Positions 14,188 to 24,307 are shown, counted from the first letter of the stretch. The stretch: DNA of 64,000 nucleotides from Aphidius gifuensis (GCF_014905175.1 NC_057792.1:20776963-20840962); one strand, 5' to 3'. Numbers and translations: made by a program. Notes: a model not told the origin generated them from the sequence alone.

Positions 14188-16835
14188 TGATGAATTGAAA
14201 TGAATTTAGATCAGCATTTGGTCAAAAACGGATACGAGGATGACCAGTATATATATATATAAATTTATCTGTTTCCTATTCTGCCTACAATATGTCCATC
14301 CAAATTTTTTTATATCTGTCTCTCGTCAAGCATTGCATTTCCGTTCGTTGCATTGCCCAAAAAATTATGGGTGTGGTTACAAAAACCAATTACAAAAATT
14401 TCTATTTTTAATTTTTTTTATTCTCTATATATTTTATTAATTTTTTATTTTTTATTTTCTGGATAGAAAGAAAATTATTCACTGCAGAAAAATTCAAATG
14501 GAATAGTTGAATATTTTTTTTTTCCATTCAGTTGAATGAGAAAGAATTTTTATTTTTTTTTTTGTTTCGAGTAAATTGTATTTCAGTAAAAGTTGCATGC
14601 AAAAGTCGATGATCTTTTTAAAATTGCCATGCACGTATATGTGTATTAAAGTTTTAAAAAAAATATATATCTATGAAATATGGGATCGTTTTAAATTGTC
14701 CTTAGTAACCTAAAATTATTTTAACGTTTTCATAATAATATTGTCTGGCTTTAATCTCTGATTTTAAAACCTTTATTATTTATATGTGCGTGTGTGTGTT
14801 ATTTAGTTTGTTTTTTTTTTTTATCTTGATTTAATCATGAAACGTATTCATTGAAATTGTTTTGAAAGTAGTTTTTTTTATAATTTTTTATTCTTTCTAA
14901 TTTTTTTAAATAATGTCCCAGAGAGTCGTTTTGGCCCTAGTCATTTTGTTCGCATTTAAATGACCTTTTAATTTGGTGTGACTCGAGATATTTGCTTTAA
15001 CGAGGACCTGAATTCGAGAGGGCCATTTCTTGGCTATGAATAGCATTAAAACTTTGATAGTAAAAAATAAATAAAAGAATAAAAAAAAGGTGCAAAGTAG
15101 AATAAAAGACATATCAATAAAATATTTGATCTTGAAAGAAAAAAAAAAAAAAAGCTTGAGACGATTCGTCATGAAATAAATGAAAAATATATCATTACTT
15201 GAATAAAGAAATAAAAAATAAAAAACACGAAATTTCGCTTCGCTTACGAATACATTCGTCATGTGTCTGTGTTTATTACGAAAGCATTTTCAAGTTTTTA
15301 AAATAAATTTCCCAAGTGATTCGTTTTGACTTGAATGATTTATTTGTTGTTTTTTATTCCGCAGTGTATTTTTACCTCGACAAATTATTTATGATTTTTT
15401 TTTTTTTCATTTTTATTTCTCAGGTTGATTTTTGCTATAAATAAACTATCGATAATTTTATTTTTAAACTTTTTCTTTTTTTATATATCGTCAATTTCGA
15501 TCGTACATATTTTATTCACAATGTTTTATTTTCATTCAATGATATTTTTCATTTAATAATTTGCTTGACTAAAAATATAATTATCGACTTGGTTTTTATT
15601 TTTTTTTGCAATTTAAATTGGTTATATATTTTTAAATTTGTGGATTTTTTTATATTTGGTATAAGATTTTGGTTTTTTTCACGAGTCTCGTTCGTAGAAT
15701 CAAAGGATCACAAGTTTACGACTTGGCCCTGAAAGTTTTTTTTCAACGTCTCTTATCTCGGTAGCCAGGGTATTTCATGATTATCAGCACGACAGGGTCT
15801 TCAGTGTGATCAATGGACCAACCACACATCCAGCCAAAAAAAAATCATATATATATTCATCTTAAACAACAAGAAAGATTTCTAAAAAATCCCACAACTT
15901 TTTGATCCTCAACAAAACAATAGTAAAACCCTGTCAAACAAAAAAAAAACTACAATAATACTAAACAAAAAATAAACTTAAATCTTACAAACTTTATAAA
16001 ATTTCTCGGTAAAATAATTTATAAATAGACGAAGAAACAAAAAAATCCGTAAATAATTCAATAGTCATAAATGCAGAATACCCATTCATCCAAAATAAAA
16101 AAGAAAAAAAATAAAAATAAATAATCCAAAGTAAAAATTCACCAAGTCTATATCATTCTTTACGGTGGCTTTATTTTGTTGGACGAGCGTCAAATAAGCC
16201 GACCACAAAAAAAAAAAAAATGTAAAAAAATAAAAACCTAGGATTTCATAAAGATATCTAAACAGGTGAAATATTGAAAGCCAAAAAATAAAAAACAAAA
16301 AATGATTTCGAACAAAAGAAATATGTGAAAAGAGCTTTGCGGTGACGATTAGTGTGTCTCTCGATGGAACAAGCTAAAAAGTCGCGGTTAAAAAATGAAA
16401 AAAATATAAAAAAAAAAAAAAACGACTTGATTTTTGCACACGACAAAAACGTCAGTAAACGTTAATCCCTCAAGTCTGTAATCCACTCAGAGAGATAAAT
16501 ACAAAGGTGAATGAAAATGGTCTGTGTATAACTGTAATTATAGGGGATAACATAATGGACCCTGTTAAATTCACCGTCAAAGTATTATTTTGTCTTTTTT
16601 CAATCTATAATATTATTAAATATATTTATCTTTTTTTATTTAAAACCATCACTGTATCTTGATAGTCCATAGAAATCCCAATCGTCCACTATTAAACCCA
16701 ACTGCGACTTCTCCACCCTCAATTTTCTATTCGTATATTTTGTGGCCCTTAACCTCGAAGAAGCTCAACAATTTTCACCAACTTTGGCAATGTTGCTTCC
16801 AAGTATTACAGTCTAGAGATAGACTCTCAAATCCT

Positions 16836-16869
16836 CCTTCTTCTTCTTCATCTTCTTCTTCTTCTTCTT
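16836..16869. repeat. TTC trinucleotide microsatellite
   Basis: About eleven TTC/CTT units with one interruption. In one plus-strand frame it would encode a poly-serine run, which explains the Ser-rich open frame at 16659-16955. I regard that frame as repeat-driven. Confidence 0.85.
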
Positions 16870-18536
16870 GTTTTATTTCTTCTAGGACTTTCTGTGAACC
16901 TTTTGCACGAAAATACTGGAGATATACTCAAATATCTATACCCCTTCCTCGTTAATGGCAAATGCCTAAATAAGGCTAAACACTGGACTATTAAATTCAC
17001 GTGTTTAAAAGCCAACGACTTAACTTATCTTCAAAAAACAATTTAAACTTTGGACTATTAATATTAACCAGTTATTTACTAATTTTTTTTTTTTTTTTTT
17101 CTCTGCAAAATAATTTTTAGTCATTTTCATTAAATTCAGGTGGTTCGTATGTAACCTGTCATCATAGTTAAGAAATTTTTTATTTTTTTTTTTAAACCTA
17201 AATTTGTTAAACATTTTTAAATCATATATTGAATAATTTATTTCATGATATAGTTCATGAATTTTAGAATAAAAATTGTAACCCTCTAATTTAAAGTAAA
17301 ATTCGTGTGGTCAGTGGAATTAATTTTTTTTTTATTTTTTTTACTGAAAAAATTTACTTGTTGATGCGTGTGATTGTACCTTTGATCAAAAATTAATCTA
17401 ATTGGATGAACACACCCTACAGCAATTATTTTTCAAAGCTTGATATAATTTTTTTGTGAGAAATAACAATTTAACAATTATTTTTTTTTCATAGAAAAGT
17501 ACTTTGTTATTTGTAATTTAAAAAAATTTAAAATTCAAAAATATAATCGTTAATCATTATTTTTTTAATAAAATAAAAGCAATATGTAATCGTTGATATT
17601 AAAATTTAACACGTTATTATTTTTTTTTCATGTATAGAAATAATAAAATTTATATAACAAAAAAATACTATGAATAAATCGAGCAGGGAGCAATAATATT
17701 CCAATAAATTTTTTATTTTTTTTATGCGTATAATAATGTATATTTTTATGATGTGACAAGGGTGCAGATGTTGATGTCAATATTAACAATAGAAAAAAAA
17801 AAAAAATGTAAAATACATATTAAAGTAAAAAAAAAAAATATATTCATAGCTTTATTGACCGTAATGGGCTAACACAGATCACGTTTTCCATCATCTTGTA
17901 TGTACTTGCTGTATCTAAATTCTCACACCTCGTCCAGTAGATATCAACACACACACACACACATGATATAGGATATGTATCATATCATGGATCGAGCATT
18001 CTTACGACATGAAAAGTTCTCATTCCAATTTCGATCGTGATGTGGATACTTGAAAAAAAAAATGACCGTTAAAAAAGTAAATAAATAAATAAGAAAATTT
18101 GACGACTTGGCAAATGACTTGACTCTATTTTCCCCAACTCAATTTATTTTTATTTTATTTTTCAATTGTTTATATAATTTTTAATAAATGTATTATCATG
18201 GCAATATATGTCAAGTATGTATTTATCGATTTACATTTGAATGAAAATCCTAAGAAGCTTCCGAAAGATGTTTTTCGACTGAATGAGAATGAAAGAAAAA
18301 AAAATTCTGATTGAAAAAAATATTAAAAAATGTGTGAGTCAGTGCAGGAAGATGAAAAAAATTTATAAGAAAAAAAAAAAAAAAAGATACAGCAGGTGCA
18401 AGTAGGTAGTAGCAACAGAAGGAACTTCCTTTTATTTTTTAAATATATATTTTTATATTTCAAAAATTTTCATCCGTCAAAATTAAATTTTGTCTTATGT
18501 TACATGTATAGAAAATGACAAGTAAACGACTGGTGT

Positions 18537-18664
18537 CTATCTGTTTTTTCTGTCGCTTTTCCTTTGAATGACGTGGTTGATGAAAGGACGACAGTAGCGA
18601 CGAGCACGTTTGCCCGCCTGTAGTAACACACCCATCTTCCAGGCATTCCAAATGTTGCCTCTGT
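18537..18664 (-). CDS. candidate terminal exon, unknown product
   Basis: On the minus strand a T-rich tract ending TTTTTAG (acceptor AG at 18666-18665) is followed by 41 open codons ending in TAG at 18539-18537. The codons are balanced and use CGT/CGC arginine codons, unlike the surrounding A/T runs. The predicted peptide runs from RGNIWNAWKMGVLLQ through a basic stretch AGKRARRYCRPFINH to DRKNR. It has two adjacent basic clusters and one cysteine. I do not recognise the family. Upstream exons would lie above 18.7 kb. A second frame is open over the same block, so the assignment rests only on the acceptor and codon texture. Confidence 0.3.
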
Positions 18665-19132
18665 CTAAAAATAAAAAAAGGAAATCTTGATTACAAAGTA
18701 ATTTTTTTTTCAACTCTAAATCATATATAGAGGATGTTATTATATAATGCTGAGCAATCATTATTTAATTTAATATCTCAGGAAATCATCAAACATTATA
18801 CTGTTATTAATTATTAAATATATAGTGTTAATTATAATTAATTTAATTTATTTATAAATTCAATAACGGATATAAATTATAATAATAAACTAGCCCATGT
18901 AAATGTAATTTTGTCATGCTCGAAATAATATTCTGAAATCAAAGAAACAAAATGCATATCAATTTATCGACAAATATCCATCAAAATATAAAAATTATTA
19001 ATTCAAAATTAAACTTCAAAGAGAATATATATTTATGATAATTTTTAATATTTACATTTACCCAATCGATCAATATATATTAATAAAAAAATTTGAAAAA
19101 CATAAATTAAACGAAAATCTGATGTTTAAAAT

Positions 19133-19279
19133 TTAAATTGAATGCACATAAAGACCACTGCCAATATTTACACGAGTAGTATAACGTAATGGATTATAAA
19201 GTCTCTTTTGACCTCTCCTATTTATCTCATTTTCAAATTTCGATGATAAAAGCCCATATGCCCTCAACATGTGTAACAT
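19133..19279 (-). CDS. candidate small ORF or exon, unknown product
   Basis: A 48-codon minus-strand frame starts at ATG 19279 and stops at TAA 19133. The product begins MLHMLRAYGLLSSKFENEI, continues with a basic stretch NRRGQKRLYNPLRYTTRV and ends GLYVHSI. Its composition is protein-like and not homopolymer-driven, and a stop lies a few codons upstream of the first Met. It contains two dibasic sites, which would fit a secreted-peptide precursor, but there is no signal peptide in this frame and no family match. It could belong with the candidate exon at 18.54-18.66 kb, on the same strand about 470 bases downstream. Confidence 0.22.
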   Translation of the reverse strand: MLHMLRAYGLLSSKFENEINRRGQKRLYNPLRYTTRVNIGSGLYVHSI

Positions 19280-19639
19280 GATATATACAAATGACGTATA
19301 GTTTTAAAATATATATCTCTCGGCTTCATAGACACGCGCTTTCGAGCTTTTATAAATGTAGGTCAACACACATATACATGTCCTATTTTTTCATATGTGT
19401 CCTTTGCACGAATGAGATGCATCAAAGCGGCAAAATAGCACAAAACAAACACATTTGTATACACACTAAAGTCTAGAACAGCATAGAAATTTTCTCGAGT
19501 GACTATTTGCCACACAAAAGAGTGAAAGAGTAAGATGAATATAGTGGGGTCAAGAAAAATAAGAAAGACATACTTGTTGGTTATTTTATATTTGCAAATG
19601 TGTAAATTTATAAACACATAATAAAATAAATTTTATCTT

Positions 19640-19745
19640 TATCAGTGTAAAATGCCCAAAGGCACTCCATTAGGTCCATGACCACCTGGAAGACGCTGAT
19701 GATCGAGGTACTCCTGAAGGTCCCAATGTCCTCGCGCCTTTTTTG
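19640..19745 (-). ncRNA. candidate Fanzor guide-RNA (fRNA/omega-RNA) scaffold region overlapping the gene's 3' end
   Basis: The end of the Fanzor gene changes composition sharply: 19661-19740 is 45 of 80 bases G+C by my count, in a region that is otherwise about three quarters A/T. Short hairpins are visible. TGCC/GGCA closes a four-base loop at 19653-19664, just past the stop codon, and GGTC/GACC closes a three-base loop at 19673-19683. In TnpB and Fanzor loci the guide RNA is typically transcribed from the 3' end of the nuclease gene and the adjoining element end. The position and structure fit that model. No transposon end is visible here to define the guide, and the translation of this stretch (ending SASSRWSWT) could simply be a coding tail, so this is inference. 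Confidence 0.35.
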
Positions 19746-20550
19746 AAATTTGAAAAATGAGGAATAATGTTAGCAGGAATTAATCCACGTCGTATTAACG
19801 CTAGAATTAATATGTTCCTGCCTCCATTAATGTCTCTATTCCATGTCACCTTACAGTCTTGCTTTTGGCAAAGTAGATACCTGAGAAAACAAAATAAATA
19901 AATAAATAAATTGATTAAAAAATAAATAAATAAAAAAATAACTAACCGATCAGGTGATTTGCTTTTTAAGCAGACACTATTACATGCACTGCATAATTTA
20001 GTGGTATTGAATTCATCAGTGTCAACAATATCAATTTTAGATTTTGATAAACGAGCACGACAATAAAGAGCTCTGATGATTCCTTTAAATGATACTCTAC
20101 GATATCCTTTCATCCACTTGGATATCTTGGTGTCTCCCAATGCAATGAGTATTCTTTTATTATTATTAAATTTATCAGTAATAATTTTAATTGATTTTTT
20201 TTTCTTTTTTTTTATTTTAACATTATCATTAGCACCACCACCATTTTCATCAAGAATATTATCAACAACAGCATCATCAACAGCAGCAGCATCAGCAATA
20301 GCACCAGCAATAACATCAGCAATAGCAGCATCAGTAGTTGTATTATCAGCTTTTTTTTTATTTTTTTTGGTCTTTGTCGTTTTTTTTTTTTCTTCTTGCC
20401 TTTAATTTTTCAATTTTTTTTTTAATTCTTTCAGCTTCTTCATCTTTCATAGCTTGTCGTAAAGCAGCATCATGAAATTCAATGTTGGTATTTTTTTTGT
20501 CCCTCAAAATACTTCTTTTTTTTTTACCATTTAATTTATTATTATTATTA

Positions 20551-20602
<52 letters not shown>

Positions 20603-23428
20603 GCTGTTTTTCTGGTGTTTTTAATTTAATTTTTTCTTCAAGTTTTTTTTTTCTTTTTAATTTTTTTTCGTCATATTTTTTTTTAAATTTAACTTGATTA
20701 CGTTGTCTTTTAAGTTTTTTATTATCTAATTTTTTTTTTTTATTATTTTCTATTGTTAATTTTTGTTTATCACCAACAAATTCACCAAACAACAATTTAT
20801 TAACAATCATATCATTAGTTTTTTGAGTATTTATATATTTGTCCCATTTCAATCTAGCTATTTTTCTTGCTTTTAAAATGATTTGGCCTTGAACAAACAA
20901 CCCCAATCGATATTTTGTTATGGCAATGTAATTTTTAATATCATTTAATTTAAATATTTTGTCAGGATCATCTTTTTTTAATAAATCATTATTTTCTTTT
21001 AATAATGATTTATATGTTTCTTCATATATTTGTGTCCATTTTTTTCTTTTTTCTTCCCTCTCGTAAAAATGAGAAATTCTATGATACGTATTACTTTTAA
21101 TTTTGAATCTTTCTTGTTTATCTTTATCAAAAAAATCTTTAAAATCTTGAATTATAATACCACCAAATAATTCACGAAGACCAGGATCTAAACCATCAAA
21201 TCGTTCATATATCTCATTTAATTTTTCAATTAATAATTCACGTTCAACATTAGATATTTTAAGATTAACAATATCTTGATAATTTTTTTCTTCAATATTA
21301 AAATTTAATTTCTTTTCATTAATTTTTTTAAAACATTGAATTGAAGCACTGATACCATCTGTTGTTATATAATAGGCAAATTTATATTTCGGTGGAATTT
21401 GTATAAATTTTTTCCATAAATTTTCATATTCATATTCATTATAATCATCATCAGGACCATTTGTTGCAATTGAATATGAAGAATTAACAAGAGTTTTTTC
21501 ATTATTTATAAATTTTTTTCTTCGAAACAATTGATGGACAGCTTCAGTTGTAAATGATATTGAATGTAATCCTAATTTATTTATTGGTGATAATACAAAA
21601 TCAACATGAAGTTGTAATTTTAAATGAAATGAAATAAATTTCCACCATTTATCACCGGTATCATATAATTTTTTAAAATCAAGATTTTTAAATTGTTCAT
21701 TATTAAATAATTCATCATTTTTTGGATGAATATTACGTAAAAATAAATCATCTAATAATTTATTTATTTTTGAATAATTTCGATTATAAACTTTACAATA
21801 ATATTTATTAACTCGACTACGAATATGTTCAACGATATTAGTTTTAAAATTTACTTGAAATAAATTAACTTGATTTTTAATTAATGCTGAATGATGTTCG
21901 AATTGATATTGATGTTTGTTACTACATGGATATAATGTATTATATTCATCAAGTAATTCAACTATGCCTTTATTTTTTTTACTATAATTATTTTTTAAAT
22001 GCATAGCAATTAGACACAAATTTGGTTCTTTATCATGATTTTCTAAATATTGTACCATCCATTGTTTGTCATGTCTGATGGTAAATTCAAAAAAAATAGA
22101 AAAATCTATGATACATTCTGACATCAATTCAACATCGTTATAAATTTCTTGTCTAATATTTTCATCTGGACATATTGATTTAAAACCCATTTTAATAGTA
22201 TGTGTTTCATAGTTTGTTGGTTTTTCTTTATTTTGATTTAATTTTTTCATTGCTCTTTCTTTAATTGGTAATCTATGATTTAAACAACGCTTACTTGATC
22301 GATTGGTATGATCAGTTCCATAATTATTACAACAAATTGATGCTTGTGATGATGTTCTTGATGATGCTGATACAGTTGATAATGATGGTGATTGTGATCT
22401 AGAACGACTTGAATTTGATGCTGTTGAATTATTCAAACTCATATTTGATGATGAATCATTTAATGATGGTCGTTCGGGTATTTTAAATAATGATCTTCTA
22501 GCAGTTGTTGTTGTTGTTGATGTTGTTGAGGTTGTGTTGGTGTTGTTACCAGTACGTTGACGTTTACCACCAGATCCAACAGCAGCACTAAAATTTTTTT
22601 TTTTTTTTAAATAAAAATGATTATTATAAAAAATACAAATATAAACATCTTTACGTATTGATTGGCAAAATGTTTGTTCTTTTTTGTGGAGTTGACTGAC
22701 TCAATGGTTTACATGATGATGATGATGTTGTTAATGGTTCAATATCATCAAAGTCCATTTTAAAATACTCTGAATAATCAGTCAACTGAACATTTTCAGC
22801 AAGCTCAGCATCAGTTTCCATTTGATTTGTATTTTCTGTTGGAAAATTTGCATTTTCGTCGAAAATTTCCCATTCTTTAACTCGTTGTAGACTGAAAAAA
22901 TTATTGTATCATTATTTATTATTTATTATTATTATTATTGTCATTGTTATTATTATAATAATAATACCTCTGTTGACGTGTCATTTCTGTTGGTTGATTA
23001 ATATCAATATTTTGTATATTATCATTAATTACACTTCCAACAGTCTCATTCCCAAATCCATAACTAGATGTTGTCATGTTACTTGCTGATGTTGTTGCTG
23101 ATTGATTACTATTGTCAATTGAAAAATTCAATTGAGTTTGACGATATTTTGGTTTTGTTGTTTCTTTTTTAAATTTTGGACATAATTTATTTGTTCTATT
23201 ATGGCCAACATTTCCACATGCACCGCATGTTATTGCTCTTTTTTTTTTTGTTGTTGTTGTTGCTGCTACTGCTGCTGCTGGTTGTGGAGGTGGTTGTGGT
23301 GGTGGTTGTGGTGGTGTAGTTACTCGTGGTGGTAGGTCAATGACAAAGGATCGTTGATATGGTCCAAAATTAAAATTGACATTGTTGTTTCTACTACCAC
23401 CAGGACGTTCATTGTCATTATTTGACAT
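19670..23428 (-). CDS. Fanzor: eukaryotic TnpB-like RNA-guided endonuclease (four exons, one apparent frameshift)
   Basis: Fanzors are RNA-guided DNA nucleases related to bacterial TnpB and Cas12. Exons are 23428-22968, 22891-22655, 22587-19947 and 19880-19670. Both upstream junctions restore split codons (Ser, Thr), and the start ATG has an in-frame TGA three codons upstream. With one base dropped in the linker the product is about 1182 residues. In order it has a Pro/Gln-rich head, a CCHC zinc knuckle (C68, C71, H76, C83), a Ser/Thr/Asn-rich stretch, a Fanzor core with YYITTDGISASI (near 640) and RuvC-I FDGLDPGLRELFGG (Asp near 700). A K-rich and 18-Gln linker follows, then IALGDTKIS, RuvC-II VDTDEFNTTKLCSAC (Glu near 1091), a zinc ribbon C-x2-C-x15-C-x4-C, and RuvC-III WNRDINGGRNIL (Asp near 1129). 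All catalytic acids are kept. It is longer than usual because of the head and the linker. No transposase partner or clear terminal repeats are visible, so it may be a solitary or domesticated copy. Confidence 0.87.
19881..19946 (-). other. Fanzor intron 3 (66 nt), splitting the zinc ribbon
   Basis: The minus strand reads CG|GTTAGT at the donor and TTTTGTTTTCTCAG| at the acceptor, with a strong T-rich tract. The length is a multiple of three and it has no stop, so it can be read through. Splicing removes 22 hydrophobic residues from the zinc ribbon and restores SPDR-YLLCQKQDC. Removal gives the expected spacing between the two cysteine pairs. Confidence 0.85.
20340..20405 (-). other. one-base frame change in the Fanzor linker
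   Basis: The long exon frame ends at TAA 20360-20358 after a lysine-rich stretch. The frame that carries RuvC-II and RuvC-III is open from about 20403 downward and is offset by +1, so the two overlap by roughly 45 bases containing runs of 8, 9 and 11 A. The spliced exons total 3550 nt, one more than a multiple of three. A single-base indel in one A run explains this. I see no good GT-AG pair with a pyrimidine tract that would remove the break by splicing. Confidence 0.75.
20553..20606 (-). repeat. CAA/CAG repeat coding for 18 glutamines in Fanzor
   Basis: Seventeen CAA codons plus one CAG (TTG/CTG on the plus strand) lie in frame in the linker between RuvC-I and RuvC-II. The near-pure CAA run is probably length-variable between individuals. 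Confidence 0.95.
22588..22654 (-). other. Fanzor intron 2 (67 nt)
   Basis: The donor is AATAC|GTAAAG and the acceptor ends in a long T run followed by TTTTAG|. The reading frame has stops inside, so splicing is needed. The join restores a threonine codon and gives ILPINT-AAVGSGGKRQR. Confidence 0.85.
22892..22967 (-). other. Fanzor intron 1 (76 nt)
   Basis: The donor is CAACAG AG|GTATTA and the acceptor is TTTTTTTCAG|. The intron body is an ATT/AAT-rich run with stops. The join restores a serine codon (TRQQ-S-LQRVKEWEIF), linking the zinc-knuckle exon to the rest in phase. Confidence 0.82.
23225..23350 (-). repeat. low-complexity Pro/Gln/Thr/Ala codons beside the zinc knuckle
   Basis: Exon 1 encodes a run of PPQPPPQPPPQP, an alanine run and four threonines (residues about 39-60) just before the zinc knuckle. 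The DNA is GGT/TGT-rich on the plus strand. Together with the Ser/Asn runs further on, this makes the first 280 or so residues look largely disordered apart from the zinc knuckle. Confidence 0.7.
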
Positions 23429-23511
23429 GATTTTTCAATGAATTACAAAATCAGCAAACAATACAATTAATTGTTGAATATCAAGAAATAAATTAGTTCA
23501 CCCAAATATTT

Positions 23512-23569
23512 AAATTTGATCATAAAAGATTTAAAGGTCTGATAAGCATACGTAATTAGTATGTTATCG
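23512..23569 (+). repeat. hairpin element copy 1
   Basis: A box reading TTTGATCATAAAAGATTTAA is followed by a stem with arms TGATAAGCATA (23540-23550) and TATGTTATCG (23560-23569) around a nine-base loop. One G is bulged and the outer pair is T.G. It lies about 85 bases upstream of the Fanzor start codon. Confidence 0.7.
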
Positions 23570-23769
23570 TTAATTTATTTCTAAATATACAACAATTATT
23601 ATAAGCCAAAAGTATGTACACCTTAAAGAAAAAAATTAAAAATTAATTTGTATAACAATGATTTATTTGTTGAATACAAAAAAAAAGAAAGAAAATATTG
23701 CAAATTTTTTTTTATCATTATGGATAATTTTTAATTACAATTATTAAGTAGAGAAAATAAATTGCAAAT

Positions 23770-23824
23770 TAAATTTGATCATAAAAGATTAAATCTGATG
23801 ACATATGATCTTGGTATGTCATCA
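23770..23824 (+). repeat. hairpin element copy 2
   Basis: The same box (TTTGATCATAAAAGATT) is followed by a perfect 10-base stem, arms TGATGACATA (23796-23805) and TATGTCATCA (23815-23824), around a nine-base loop. It starts about 258 bases from copy 1. Confidence 0.75.
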
Positions 23825-24093
23825 TTAATTTTAATTATTTAATAATTGTAATCATATTGATTGTAAAATTAAATTTATGGAGAAATAATAAAAACCCATT
23901 ATTTATTATTTATATCCATAAGTATAAAAAAAAATGATTGTTTCAAAATAAATTCCATAATAATATTATCAATTTATATTACCTTTTTATTTCGTTGATG
24001 AATTTTTTATTTTATTTGGTATACAAAAAAGATTTATAATTCAGCTTTACTCCAAAAAATTACAATTTATCAATGAAAATATAACGCTCAAAT

Positions 24094-24147
24094 ATAATTT
24101 GACCATAAAAGATTTAGCCTGATAGTATACTTAACGATATATTATCA
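24094..24147 (+). repeat. hairpin element copy 3
   Basis: The box reads AATTTGACCATAAAAGATTT. The stem has arms TGATAGTATA (24120-24129) and TATATTATCA (24138-24147) with one G.T pair and an eight-base loop. Compared with copy 2, two stem positions change on both sides so that pairing is kept. Confidence 0.7.
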
Positions 24148-24307
24148 ATTTTTATATTTTTCAATGATGAAATTGTACTTGGAATTTTTATTTTCTTTTT
24201 GTTCTTCTGGATCAACTCGAATCATCTAAAACGTAAAAAAATGATTAATCAACAAATATAAATAATAAATTTAATAATTTTTTTTGTTTCAACCTTTTTT
24301 TTTTTTA

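Larger units (their letters stand above)
10566..18530. other. A+T-rich non-coding stretch
   Basis: No gene is recognised. More balanced islands occur at 10540-10620, 11640-11930 (with GGT repeats near 11660-11676), 12770-12970, 14040-14190, 15690-15835 and 16650-16960. All contain only short open frames, such as 12710-12925, 12825-13028 and 16659-16955 on the plus strand, whose translations are Ser/Pro/Leu-rich and match nothing I know. Simple repeats are CA/CG at 14166-14187, TTC at 16836-16869 and AC at 17946-17963. Confidence 0.5.

Noticed and set aside
20076..20405. Plus-strand 109-codon frame rich in Ser, Ala and Phe
   Set aside because: It lies antisense to the Fanzor linker and RuvC-II region, and its composition follows from the GCT/GAT codons on the other strand.
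20482..20697. Plus-strand frame with a long cysteine run
   Set aside because: It is the antisense shadow of the poly-glutamine CAA repeat of the Fanzor gene.
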